Source: Plecoglossus altivelis
Lineage: Eukaryota > Chordata > Actinopteri > Osmeriformes > Plecoglossidae
Reading direction: 5' to 3'
Length of the DNA: 64,000 nucleotides
Assembly: GCA_036571765.1 (NCBI GenBank)
Contig: BROE01000009.1
Coordinates: 11,514,593-11,578,592 of the forward strand
This document shows positions 14,751-26,500 of this stretch, piece after piece. Each line of letters begins with the position of its first letter. Position 1 is the first letter of the stretch. The position numbers and the translations under genes were made by a program. Below the pieces are notes generated by a model. The model was not told where the DNA came from, ran no database searches, and saw only the letters and a program-made list of their open reading frames with translations.

Positions 14751-14824
<74 letters not shown>
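14751..14824. repeat. (TG)n microsatellite, about 37 units with TATG interruptions
   Basis: A nearly pure (TG)n run of 74 bp with two TA interruptions. Long CV/HT-repeat open frames that cross it on both strands are artefacts of the repeat. Long (TG)n runs can adopt Z-DNA and are often length-variable. Confidence 0.95.
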
Positions 14825-14825
<1 letters not shown>

Positions 14826-15805
14826 CATCTGGAAAAGGCCCCTCAAATGTTACATCTCCCAGGGTTCCCAGCAGCATCTCTGAGCATCGAGGGAGAGCAG
14901 TAGACAAATTGCCACATTCTTGCCCCCAGCTATGATGCAAACAGGTGTAAAAACAACTATAGAATGTTCCCAATAGACTGATGATATTATGCTGTTTCTA
15001 TATTGGAAGAACTTATAGTAAATATGATATGCTCAATTATCTCAAGCAGGTCCAGTAGCACTGACCCCAGTAAGAATAAATGCGACCCCAGTGAGGATGA
15101 ATTTCTATAATTATACACCTAATTAAAATCTAAGTCTAAACAAATGCAAATGTCAAAGCCTACTTATTGTCATCAATGTATAAGTGGAGAATGTTTTAAG
15201 GATAAAAAAATAAATGTTCTAGATTCACGAAGATAAGCTCTAGTGTGTGTAAAACAAACCTTCTATCAAAATATTGCGTATAGCGCAACTATTGCACATG
15301 CAGCTATGCATGTGGGCTAGTATTCTGGGCATGCTTTTCTCATTCCCCTTTGCATTCCTCTCCATAGCACAGCTGTGTATATAGTGAGGAAGGATAAATG
15401 ACGACCAGCAGAAAGAAATTATTTATTTGTGTGTGTTTTTTGCGCTGCACCAAGCTCAGTGAATGGGTATCCATCTCTCTGGCGTCACTCTTCAGGGACT
15501 CACTTTGTATCTCTCAAGAATTTTCTCTGGGTGGAAAGGTTGGAAATTTTCCTTTTGCTTCTCACATCACGCAGGTTCTCACATAACTCGATCCTGAAAC
15601 CCACATTCTTTTCTATTTCTATGCTCCCTCTTGGCCGTGTTGTCAAAAAAAAAGAGATCTCACCCATTGTTATGCAAATGTCACCCAGTTATATTTACCT
15701 CTTCCATACAGTATCAAACTGATGGCTCAAGTGGTCTATTGAGTATAACCGAATGTCAAGATGTTCAACGTTTAATTTCACAAGGTCGTCAATGGTAAAA
15801 TGGTG

Positions 15806-16071
15806 AAAATGGTAAATAGACTGTACTCATAAAGCCCCTTTACCAGCACCTCATGGCACATCCAAATCACTATATATTTTGCCTCTCATTCCTCCCTTCA
15901 TAAAGTCACGCACCAACAGTGACATGGATGGTGCAGGCCAGCACATCGGCAACAACGTGGGATTCAATGTCTTGCTCAAGGTCACTATGAACACACAAGG
16001 GTCTTTGGGATTTAGCCACCAACCTTGAAATTAGAGAGTGGCCCTCTCAAACTGATGAGCCATGTCTGCCC
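15806..16071 (+). mobile_element. degraded copy of a common teleost dispersed repeat (GGTAAAT-ACTG...TGTCTTGCTCAAGG...type)
   Basis: The copy starts with a GGTAAATAGACTGTACTCAT-like head. It continues through a CCTCTCATTC-type segment and the diagnostic TGTCTTGCTCAAGGTCACT, and ends at GATGAGCCATGTCTGCCC. This matches, with heavy divergence, a non-autonomous repeat found in very many fish genomes (typically ATGGTAAATGGACTGCA ... TGTCTTGCTCAAGGACACTT ... TGAGCTACTGCCGCC). I do not assign a Repbase name. No coding capacity remains. Confidence 0.6.
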
Positions 16072-16079
16072 TAGTTGAA

Positions 16080-17140
16080 CAAAAACAAATCCAAAATGGA
16101 TATATGTTGCCCATCCAACATTTTCAGGACACCAGAGGGTTTTTTCCCTGAGCTTCAAACTCTTCTGAGCACAGCACGCAGAATTCACGCGTTGAGCTTC
16201 TTGGCCTTTCTAGTCGAAATCACCTTCCCAAAGAGACAGGACTTGCAGAATTGACATCCTCTTTTAAAAAAAACAACTTGGTTAACTATGGGTCAGTGTT
16301 CTTTCATCCTTGGTTGGTGTGCTTGCATTTTAGAGAAAAAAAGGCTAAAAAATTTCATGAAGAGAAAATGTGTCCAACTGTCCAGGATCTCAAGAGGAGC
16401 GAGATTTAGGTTTGGCCATGGATCTCATAGTCCTCTGACCTAAACATCAGCATAAATCCATGGATAGACCTCAAAGAGCAGTGCATGCAAGATGGCCCAA
16501 GAATCTCACAGAACTTGAAGCTTTGTGAAAGGGAGAAAGGGCAAAAATGCCCTAAACTATATTTTTTCATCTCTTAGCTGGCTACAAAAAGCATTTACAA
16601 GCTGTGATATTTGCCAAAAGTTTTGTTACAAAGCACTGGCAATGCCCAGTGTCTGAACGTTTTGTTATTTCGAAATGTTAAATACAAAAAGGTGTAATCT
16701 TTAACTTGATGTCTTTTGGAAATCAGGTCATCTTGTACTTGCTTAGCTATGCACAGTAACCACAGTCCAACTTTGACCAGGGTTGACCAAACTTCTGCTT
16801 AAAACTCTATTTGTGATGAAGCTCTCCATCTCACATGACTACGATGAGAGACAGGAGCAGCTGTATTCTATCAAACAGGGGGGAAGTAGAGATCACCAAT
16901 CCTTTGAGATTCAGTGAATTTGATGTAAATGCATTATCTGTGGTTGAAATCTTTCACATGCTCTGGAGACAATGGGTGTCAAAGCCTCTTGTCATGCAAC
17001 ATGCGCAACCTTCGACTTCTGGACAGAAAGAGAGATCTATGAAAGTCTAGAGTTTGCATATAACAGCTTGTTGGACCTTTAGGGCATCTTTAACCACCCT
17101 CCAGGCAAGTAGAAACCAACACTGGCCCACATGTACACAA
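16080..17140. other. alk intron 1; no gene seen
   Basis: Unique-looking sequence with short chance open frames only. No repeat, RNA gene or exon was recognised. Confidence 0.55.
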
Positions 17141-17149
17141 ACAAAGCCA

Positions 17150-17163
17150 TGCACACACACGCA

Positions 17164-17194
<31 letters not shown>
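17150..17194. repeat. (CA)n microsatellite, interrupted
   Basis: CACACACACGCACTCTCTC is followed by about 11 clean CA units. Confidence 0.9.
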
Positions 17195-17367
17195 CAGATG
17201 TGGATGCAAACAAACACTAACACACAGGCTTTTTACTCAGTACGGGTCCAAATCGATACCCACACTCCACACAGAGACTATTTGCATGGCTTTGATGTCC
17301 CTCTCAGACCCTCTGGAGGGTAAAATGATTCTCTTTACACTCTAATGCCAGGATTCTGTCCTAAATC

Positions 17368-17390
17368 CTCTCTCTCTTTCTTTCTTTCTT

Positions 17391-17430
<40 letters not shown>

Positions 17431-17442
17431 TCTCTGTCTCTG
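17368..17442. repeat. compound (CTTT)n-(CT)n microsatellite
   Basis: CTCTCTCTTTC with about five TTTC units is followed by about 16 CT units and imperfect CT sequence. The polypyrimidine tract is visible directly. Confidence 0.95.
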
Positions 17443-17576
17443 TCACATAGAAACACGCACACGTACGCTCAAGCTGTGTGGAATTGCTGCTGTTGTTTCA
17501 GAGACGGACCTTTCTACGAAGAGCCACAGCCTCAGATAGTACTTGTAAATCTGTGTGTTATATTTGTGTGTCTAAT

Positions 17577-17611
17577 TGTGTATGAGTGTGTGTTTGTGTG
17601 TGTGTGTGAGC
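17577..17611. repeat. short degenerate TG repeat
   Basis: GTGTATGAGTGTGTGTTTGTGTGTGTGTGTGAG-type sequence. Confidence 0.7.
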
Positions 17612-17699
17612 CTGGATGTGCATACTGTCCTCTACCAGAGCATTCTCATTCTAGTTGCAATTCCCAGTTTTAAAGGCTTTTGTTTGCCGTTAATTAACA

Positions 17700-19840
17700 T
17701 TTGACTAGTAGTAAAATTCCAATGATGAGCCACCTTGGGATTCACAGTAGCCATTTTATCTTTTCACACTGTAAATTAGATCATAACAATAGCCTTCGGT
17801 GATTCAATTGCACCCGCAGAGACAGTGGCGCATGTTTAGATTCCCCACCAGCTCATTGGCCCAGCTGAGAGAGAGGGTGATTGGCTGCAACCTGCGATCC
17901 TTCTAGGACCTGAAAGCCTCCTGGGCTCTGAGACGGCCAGGTTATGATTGTTGCTGACCCCTCCTGTCCTAGACACAATCTCTTAGAACCATTCCCCTCT
18001 GGAAGGGGGCTGAGGGACATTAGGACCCAAACCTCAAGGCACAACAAACAGTTTCTTCCAGACTGCAGCTGACCTCATCAACAAGGCCCAGGACCCCCAC
18101 TGATGCGGTTATCTCTCTTACAGTATTCGAAGGATACTTTCTGAAATCCTCTTTTGCTAAATTGTCACCTATTTGACACATTTTGTACTTTGCACAACAT
18201 ATAACGTTTGAATTATGGAGATGGAAAAAAGGGCACTTTCTTCCATCTTAGTTTGTTGGTTAGTCCTAAATGGATGATTATATAAATAAATGATCAGATA
18301 ACAGTAAAATGCTGTACAGTAAATTATGCATGTCTGCATAAAGGCAGTCTAACATCAACATAGATCAGAGTGTCTTAAGGATGAGCAGGTGACTCAAAAC
18401 AGAAGGCCCAAGAAAGACTGGGATGACTTGGTACCTAATTAATTCAATGTCTTCAGGGAGACTGAGCCATGTTGATGTGGAACACAAGCTTTTTATACCG
18501 TTCTAAGATGCTTGACTGGGGTGTATTGATTTCATGGTACAACGGTCAGCAATGTTTGGTATTTTCTGTGTGAAAAGTCCATGTTCTACACAAGAACTGT
18601 ATTTTGAAAAGCACTGAGGTGGTTAGTTTCTTGGCTCATGTTTGCTTGTAGCTATAGTCATAGATGCTTGTGCATGAGTTGAGTGTGAATAGATTCTTTG
18701 AATAGAGGCTCACTGTTGTCTAGTACAGGGTCTGAAGAACCTGAAGAAAAGGAAGATAAACTGAACAAGTTGCAAACTAATCACATTACTTCACATCTTG
18801 ATTACCTTTCTAAAATAATTATGGAGTTTGTACCAAACGAACATGATTAACTACATGTTAACAACATGTAACAAGAAAAGGCACATTTGGCAACAGCACA
18901 CAAACAGCAGATAGCGTGTCCACACACAAAAACACACTCAAAAGCTACCAGGAGAGACATAAAGGAAAAAACAGCATGATGGAGGACATAACATGGCAAT
19001 GTGATAGAAACGCAAAACCATTTAGAAAAACAAAACACATTGTGCTTGGCTGTTGAACCTTGGCTGACTAATTAGAAGAAAATGTGTATTCATTTTGTGT
19101 AGTTAACATCTCTCAACTCTACAAGAATTTCACATGTATACTTACTGTGAACTGGTTGTGCAAAAGTTCAATCTTCCCAACAAATCTTCTTCAAACTCTC
19201 CCTCCTGATCTTTATTTTTATCTTTCCATTTTGACTGTTTTCTGTCACTCTCTGCCAAGACGTAACTCTTCATTAGACCCACGCCCCATTCTCTATTTCT
19301 CATCCAAAATAGGACCGCCTGCGGAGTTGAAAGGTGTGTATGTGCGTGTGTGTGGAACAGCAAGAGTATGCTTTGTAGCAGCATCAAACAAGTGTGTCAG
19401 ATGTGTCTACGAAACCGTCTCTCCAATCAAATTGAGCCGACTCATGCAAAGAAACCTGTAGCGTTCCACTTGACATGCAGGTAAATGATCCTGCAAACCA
19501 GACAAAGATACAGCTTCAAGACATGGCATCCAATGTCTAGTCCACGAAAACTTTTTTCATTATTTATGTTCAGGCAAGTATCTCCAGTAAATGATTCTGC
19601 TGTGAAATTAAAGGTCATAGATTCAATGATGTGAAGAAATGTGAAGATAAATATATTTGGATCATTTATACGAATGAATAGCATAAAGAAATGTGTTATA
19701 TGTATGCAAATTGCCAATGGTGCTGATAATCTCATGCATTAAAGTTAAGACATTTATGGTATACATGTCAAGTTTCTGAATAACAGGTGAGATACATAAT
19801 GAAAGTCTTAAAATGCATTGGTTTACCAAAGCTGGAAAGG
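17700..19840. other. alk intron 1; no gene seen
   Basis: AT-rich sequence with chance open frames only. Nothing else was recognised. Confidence 0.55.
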
Positions 19841-19845
19841 TATAT

Positions 19846-19970
19846 TGGCCCAGTTTCCCAGGCATGGATTAGGCCAAATCCTAAAGTAAGAGAAAAATTC
19901 AATGAAGATCGCCTTTGAAAAAATGTTTAGTCCAGGTCTAGGCTTAATCCATGTCTGGGAAACTGGGCCA
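19846..19970. mobile_element. MITE-like element with about 26-30 bp terminal inverted repeats
   Basis: The left end TGGCCCAGTTTCCCAGGCAT and the right end ATGTCTGGGAAACTGGGCCA are inverted copies with one mismatch over 20 bp. The match extends inward through GGATTA/TAATCC. The interior is about 65 bp with no ORF. The total of 125 bp and the CAGTTTCCCAG-type ends match a short non-autonomous palindromic repeat common in fish genomes. Flanking bases are TATAT on the left and TAAAG on the right, so a TA-type target duplication is possible but not clear. It lies in alk intron 1. Confidence 0.75.
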
Positions 19971-20550
19971 TAAAGTTGAGGAAAGTTTTCACTCTCAGTC
20001 TGATTCTTTCCTGAGGTAATTATTCGCAATGAACTAAAATTCATGTCCAACGCTGTTTTACGTCAAAAAAGACCTGACTATAGATGAAACGGCAGCAGTT
20101 TAAACTGTCATCCATTAGTAACCCTGTCAGATGGGAGATAATGCTGAGGAAATGTAATTCATCACTGGGTTCCTGCAGAGTCAAGATCTGAGGAGGAATG
20201 GATTTGTTCTTTTTCAAACTCTGGCTTACATTTTTTGGAATAGGACATTGAATGTGAGGCAGCAACTCACTTTAACAAGTCTGCTGAATGTTTTACTCTT
20301 AGAAATTGATGACTAAATAATGGTAGTTATCCATTCTGTAACATAATGGAGTATGACTGATTTGACCAAACGATAAGTTTTTAAGTTTTCATCAGGTTAT
20401 ATTGCTTGGATTATATAGCAGAGGAGCAAAAATTATTTGCTTCTGGTACAGTTCCTCGATTTGTGACATTCGTAAGCACTGTGACATTTCTAGGGAAACA
20501 GCTACCACGGTCATTTGCTTTTATTTTTTGAGGGGCTAGGGGGTGTCGAT

Positions 20551-20568
20551 GGGGGGGGGGGGGGGGGG
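20551..20568 (+). repeat. homopolymer run of 18 G
   Basis: Eighteen uninterrupted G follow a GGGGCTAGGGGGTG stretch, so the whole 20532-20568 interval is G-rich and can form G-quadruplex on the plus strand. The run length is likely variable between individuals or assemblies. Confidence 0.95.
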
Positions 20569-20569
20569 A

Positions 20570-23500
20570 TTCACTCATGTGTTGGTACAGCCAGGGAAGA
20601 TCAGCATGAAGAGTGAGGACAGGCTTAACAGCCCCCTTGAGCAAGTTTATGACCTTTTAGTGATAAGAGCCTTGTCTTAGTCTGCAGCGAATTTATGGCA
20701 AAGTGACAGAGAAAGTGCTCTCTAATGTTACCTGAACTGTATTTTAACCGGCGACCTAACACTAAAGTCCGACACCAGATAGAGGGCTTCTGCATCTTGC
20801 ACAACTTGTTCTCAGTTTCCAGACAAATCCAACACATTTCGAACATGAATGCTGTGGGGGACCTGGTCGGTCTTAAACCCTGGAAACATCTCTATAGCAT
20901 AAAGAAAAAAGCTTCGTTGGAGGCTACACCTTCCTTTTGTTTGATATAACACTTTGTTGTAAATAAGACATTTTATTTCTGGCAGGATTTTAACGATGTA
21001 CTCAAGGCTTGATGGTAGCTGAAATAATTAATACTACACAACCCAAGCTTGTAGCCCTATTATTCATTCAACCAGTTATGTCAATCCTGCTCCCTAACTT
21101 ATAATGGGGTTTTTTTTATTACACTAAAAAGGTATAAGGCAGCAAATCTAACTCTCCAACTCTTATTCTCTTCGGCTTCTTCTGATGGACTCCACCATAT
21201 GTTCTTGCCTTCATTGCTAATCTTCCACTCCTTCACCTTGACCACTTCCATAACTTTCATTTGTCATTCAGATAGGCTTCCTCGTCCTTCTGAGGCTGTC
21301 CCCTGTGGTTCTTGATCCTCGACTATTCCCCCTGGAGATGTCTTTGACCCCTTTGATGGCTCTGTGCTGCACTTCAAAATACCACATCTTTATTTAAATG
21401 AGCTGTAGCTTTGGAGGAGCTGGTGCCAGTGCTCGGATCAACGCACAAATCTCTGCAATCTTTCCCAACTTCACATATGTCAAATACCAAGTCCCCAGTG
21501 GATGTCACACCTCAGCACCCTTCTGTGTGCTCTCCCCAGGGTGCTGACAGGAGGAGCACGTTGGCAAATAAAAGGTTTCCATGGTGACTTCAAGACTTAC
21601 GGGTGCCATCTGTCCAGGGGGTAAACCTCAGTGGAGCTGTACAGCTGTTGCTTTAGGTTAAGATTACCCACGACTGGAAAATGTGTGAAATTACAGAAAT
21701 ATTATTGTTATTGCTATGATACTGATTATAATTATTGGATGATTGCCCTTAAATTGTGTTCTCTCCCCAAGCATAGAAAGCGTCAGGTCCTTATTAAATG
21801 TACCTATGAAGACATTTATGTTTTCTGATTGAGAAAAACAATGGCTAAAGTGCGTTACTGTAGCCATTTGAACAGCGATCCCCATAAACGGTATTTTGGT
21901 ACAATACAGAAGAACCAACTTGTTTAATTCCGGTCTTTGTCACTCCGTCAGAGACCATTTCTCGCCACAATCAAAGCCCTCACTTTGATTGTGCTCTCAC
22001 TCACACAGCTCAACTTAAATTGGCACATACATCTTTGGTACAGAAAAGACAGAAATCTTCCCACTTGTCCACAGCCATGTCTTTCTCCAAGGGGAAACTG
22101 CTGTATAGCAAATACAATCAATCTCTAATGGTCTCTTCTCCTCTGATGGCCTCTGTTTAATCAGAGTAAGAGCCAGGGCTGGCCTCCCGGATGGTCACGG
22201 CCATTCATTTGGCCTCTTCTGTCCATTTGTTTGTTTTTTTATTGTGACTCAGGCAGCCGACTGGCATTCATCAGAACCCTGATAGAATCCTGCTCAATAC
22301 TAAAGCAGTAAGCGGGAGGAGATGAATGATCCATAGCAGACTAGCCAATTCATATCCCTGAACTCATGAACGACCCTCTCCTAGCTTTCATGGCAGTACA
22401 TTGAAATAAGCGCACTCCAACATCAAACAAACATTTTCAGGATTATAGTGATTACGTCCATCGTCGTTCCGCAGTGATATGAGTCCAGTGACAATGGATG
22501 TCAAATGCAGACATTTTGGACTTGATATCCACTGTGAGACAGCATCTGTAGGCTTGAGGACTCCCAAAAGATTTCTATCAGATCGTGCAAACGTTCAGTT
22601 GAAGATAAGGACAATGTGACTTCTGGATCAGTGAACTTCTTGGGCCAAAGCATTCCAAAGGAAAGTGGTGAGAAAAATGATTGGATTTCCAGATGCCTCT
22701 CAGACAGTAACACCCCTCTATCCTTGGAGGTCATCAGCTCTAGTTGCTCTTGCCTCCACACTTTGTACAGGGCCAGAGCCCTAGCCACAAGGTACTGCTC
22801 CATGGTCATGTCACAGAAGTCACTCCACATAAACCTGGGCTGAGACAACCAAGGTTGAGGGACCAAAGCTATACTGTTTCAAGCTGTACTGGTGCACTGG
22901 GCCGGTGCATTCTCTCAAATGAACCACCGCCAATAACAACTTGGTAACTTATGAAAATGTCCTGTTTTAGAACCCTAAATATGGTATTTAATTGGACATT
23001 TTCCTGATGATATGGCTCTGAGAAAAAGATTGTCAAATGTATTTTACCATTATTCTAAGCATACTTCCTTGGCAAACGAGTGCTTGATTTCGGATTGCTC
23101 TATAGGATATTATCCCTCATTTAACTGCTCCCCTCTACTGTTAACAAAACATTAAAACTGACATTTTCTGGCAGCAGGGTACTGGAAAATATCTGTTTAA
23201 AAAAGCAGAAAATTACAGTATAAAATGATCCCTCAGCATGAATTTATATAAATATAATTTTGCCAGAAATTCCATGAACCTTGAATGAATATATTTCTTT
23301 GTTAGAATCGAGTCATACACCACAACCTGAACACATTGACACTGATGAAGGGCTTAATTCAGTTTTTCCTAGCCTTGTCAAAAAGCTTAGGTTGGTTATC
23401 TATGCAGATCTGTGTGCTTCTGGGAAGCCCTTTGTCACGTTGCTTGTAGAAAATGCCTACAGTTTATTCACATGAAGTTTGATTTGATTTCATTATAGCA

Positions 23501-26500
23501 AATAGGACAGACCAATCACACTGCAGCATGAACTTCTCAAAGTAAATTGACAATCTTAGAAAATGACAAGACACAACCATACCCATTCTCTGAACATGTT
23601 TGTGACAGATATTTTGTATTTTGCCGTGGTTTCTTATCATTCAAAGCAAACTTAAAATTTCCATTATCTCTATCATCTGAAACTCTACATATAAGAACAG
23701 AAAGTATGTCAGTCCTTTCTGACAAGCACTGGTTATGCCGGTTCATTGGGACTGCAGCAGATGCTATCACAGCAAGACACAAAGACATTCTTTTCATCAT
23801 GTGGTGGTCAGCAAATTGCTTATTTGCAAAAAGCTAAATCGTATCTCTGACAATGCTTTTCACTGGATGAATGAATTTACCAGTCCTGTCACTGCCAGAA
23901 TTCTCTTCTCTCTCTCATTTTCTCGCCACCTCTCTCTCTCTCTCTTTTACTCTCTCACTCCCCCTCTTTCCCCATGTGTTTACAAGAGGAAAAAACAGGC
24001 ATGGCTGGGTTATATAGTTGGGAGGGGGTGGAGATTTGGAGTGGCTGGGACCAAGACTGGGGCTGATTCCATGGACTTGGTGCAAGCAAGCAAGGTCACC
24101 CCTGGAGTCGTCCAGCTGGCAATGGGCAAAACAGCAGTGCTGTTGAGTTCTCCCATGTTGCAGTGCTGATGCGGATGCCTGTTCCAGTTTTCTTGTTCCA
24201 GCACGGCCAGGGACAGGAAGTCCAGGTTTTTTAAAGCACCCCAGTGCGCCCTGCTGGACACTGACACAGGGATCTTCTTTACTTTTCAATGAGTCAATCA
24301 AATCTGGTGAAATCATTTGATGGGATGTATGGAGTAATTAAGTCCAGTAATGGCTAATGGCTTGTGTACTACAGAGGACACAATTGTAGTGCCACATTTG
24401 ACATATCATATCAAGACATATCACTTGATCATTGATATGCATTGCTTTGTGTAGAATGCAATGTATTTTTAAGCTGACAGATACATACTATTCCTTGACA
24501 CTGACCACCAACATAATATAGAATAGAGCAAGACCTTCTATGGCACTTTCTATTTTGAACTTTCGGCACATCACTTTGAATACGAGGTTCTGCTAAATTA
24601 ATAAAATGTCAAAAGAAAATTGGAACGTTACTGGGGAAGATCAAAACATTCTTATTCTCAAATGTATTTCTTTAGGGGATTGTAAACTAAGAAAATAAAC
24701 AGCTATCATTCTACAACTAATACCCAGTCAGCTTAAATGGGTTGGGACCAAATAGTGAAAGACAACAAATAAACAGGAGGAGGCAGTGATTGATGAGGCA
24801 TTGTTCATCCACAACAAGCAAACAAAGAATGTCAATCAGACAATCATCATTTATTTACTTCCATAATTCTGTAGAAATAATCTGCCTTGTCATGTGTGGG
24901 GAGAGAGTCTAACGACTATGGATTCATACTTTGCGACAACAAGGAAGAGAGAAAAAACCCATTACACAGTAAAAGTTCAGACGTCTTCAAACTTCTCCAC
25001 GCTGAGTACACTCTCTGGCACTCCAACCCAGAAGATAAGCCGACTGTCTCGACCTCCAGAGCAACCACAGAGTCCCTCTGTATTCATCCTCCAGCTGCCC
25101 ACTGGAACAGGTTCCGCCTCGGCATGCTCTGCACCTCACCGCCCCAGCGAGCCCATTGGAGGCGTGCATGCTACCATCCCCTGCTGTTCAGATAAGCCCA
25201 CGAATAAGGCCTTCCAGTTCCACAACTCGCCTCTTTCGTGCGTTCCTATTCTCCATCTCAAACCCCTTACCCATCTGCACTTCGCCCCTCTCAGACAGCT
25301 GTTCCCATCTGAAGCAGAGGCGTGTCCATGGTCCATGAGCCCCAAGCTTGAAACGTCTCCAGTAAAATGAGCTTTGCGGTTGAGGAGGAGCCCTTTCTGC
25401 TCACTGACTCCTTTACCTTTTCATAAATGGACTGGATCCCTTTAAGAGGGCTTTGTCCAGTGATGGTGACGCTCAGCTTCCTCTTCTCAACAGCCCTGTT
25501 ACAGATCATAAAAGGAGCCATGGAGGTGGCCTTGAAGCACTTAGGCGCCTTTCTTTGAGTAAAGGCAGGTGTATGTGGGCAGAGTTGGGAGTTTAAATGG
25601 GGGGCAGAGTCATCAAACAGTCTTTTTCCTACTCCCTGATAGGCTCATGCTTAATGGCAGTCATCATGGACTGTAGTGCTCTTGTGAGCTAAAAGATAGG
25701 AAAATACTTTAACATGCATAAATTGATTCTATAATAGGCTTGGAATTTACAGGATGCACAGGTTGGCTTGTATGTCGGAAGTGCTTGTTGCATCTTACTA
25801 TTGCATCATTGGTGGACTATTGGCGGCTGTTATCTAGGTTAGCTTCAATCTAATTTACAGATTTTCTTCCTTACATACCAGGGTTTTTTCTTGCATGAGA
25901 AAGGATTAGTTGGGCCACCAAAGCCTTTTCTTACCCCGCCTAAGCCTTCTACCGGATATTGTGCACAACAAAACGAATTTATCGATGCAGTTCGATCATT
26001 CAATCAACCTGCGTTGCAAGATCATCATTACCTATACATGATATGCATATAATGTACACGAACCCTCTTGTCGTTGACAGATTATGGACAAAAGATAATT
26101 GAAGATTTGCATGCCCCTGTACGTCGCAGGCGAACACTTGGTATGTGCTTGTGTGATGACATTCCAAATTGACCTACCCAACCCACACTCACACACACAC
26201 ACTCCCCCTCTTAAACCCACACAAACTCATTCTTCTTTACACATAATGTATTCCCTGAGCGTCGCAGAAGTGGAGCATCCATGAAAAAAGAGAATTTCCA
26301 ACTGATATATGCCCCTTTTATAACTACTGTAGCTTTAAGCTAAACTCTCCCACCCCAGCCTCATACGCACATCACCATTAATCAAAAAGCCTTGGAGTTT
26401 CACAAACAAGTGACATAAATAACTAAAACATCAGGGAACTGAGAGGAAGGAGACAACGCCACATAAAGTGGTGGGAATCCTGCAATGTCACCTTGGATCT

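Noticed and set aside
14485..14973. 162-codon minus-strand ORF and overlapping plus-strand ORFs across the TG array
   Set aside because: Most of the frame is HTHTHT or CVCVCV translated from (TG)n. The flanks have no recognised homology.
24887..25370. 158-codon plus-strand ORF
   Set aside because: Composition looks random, there are overlapping frames on both strands, and no family was recognised. ORFs this long are expected by chance in 64 kb.
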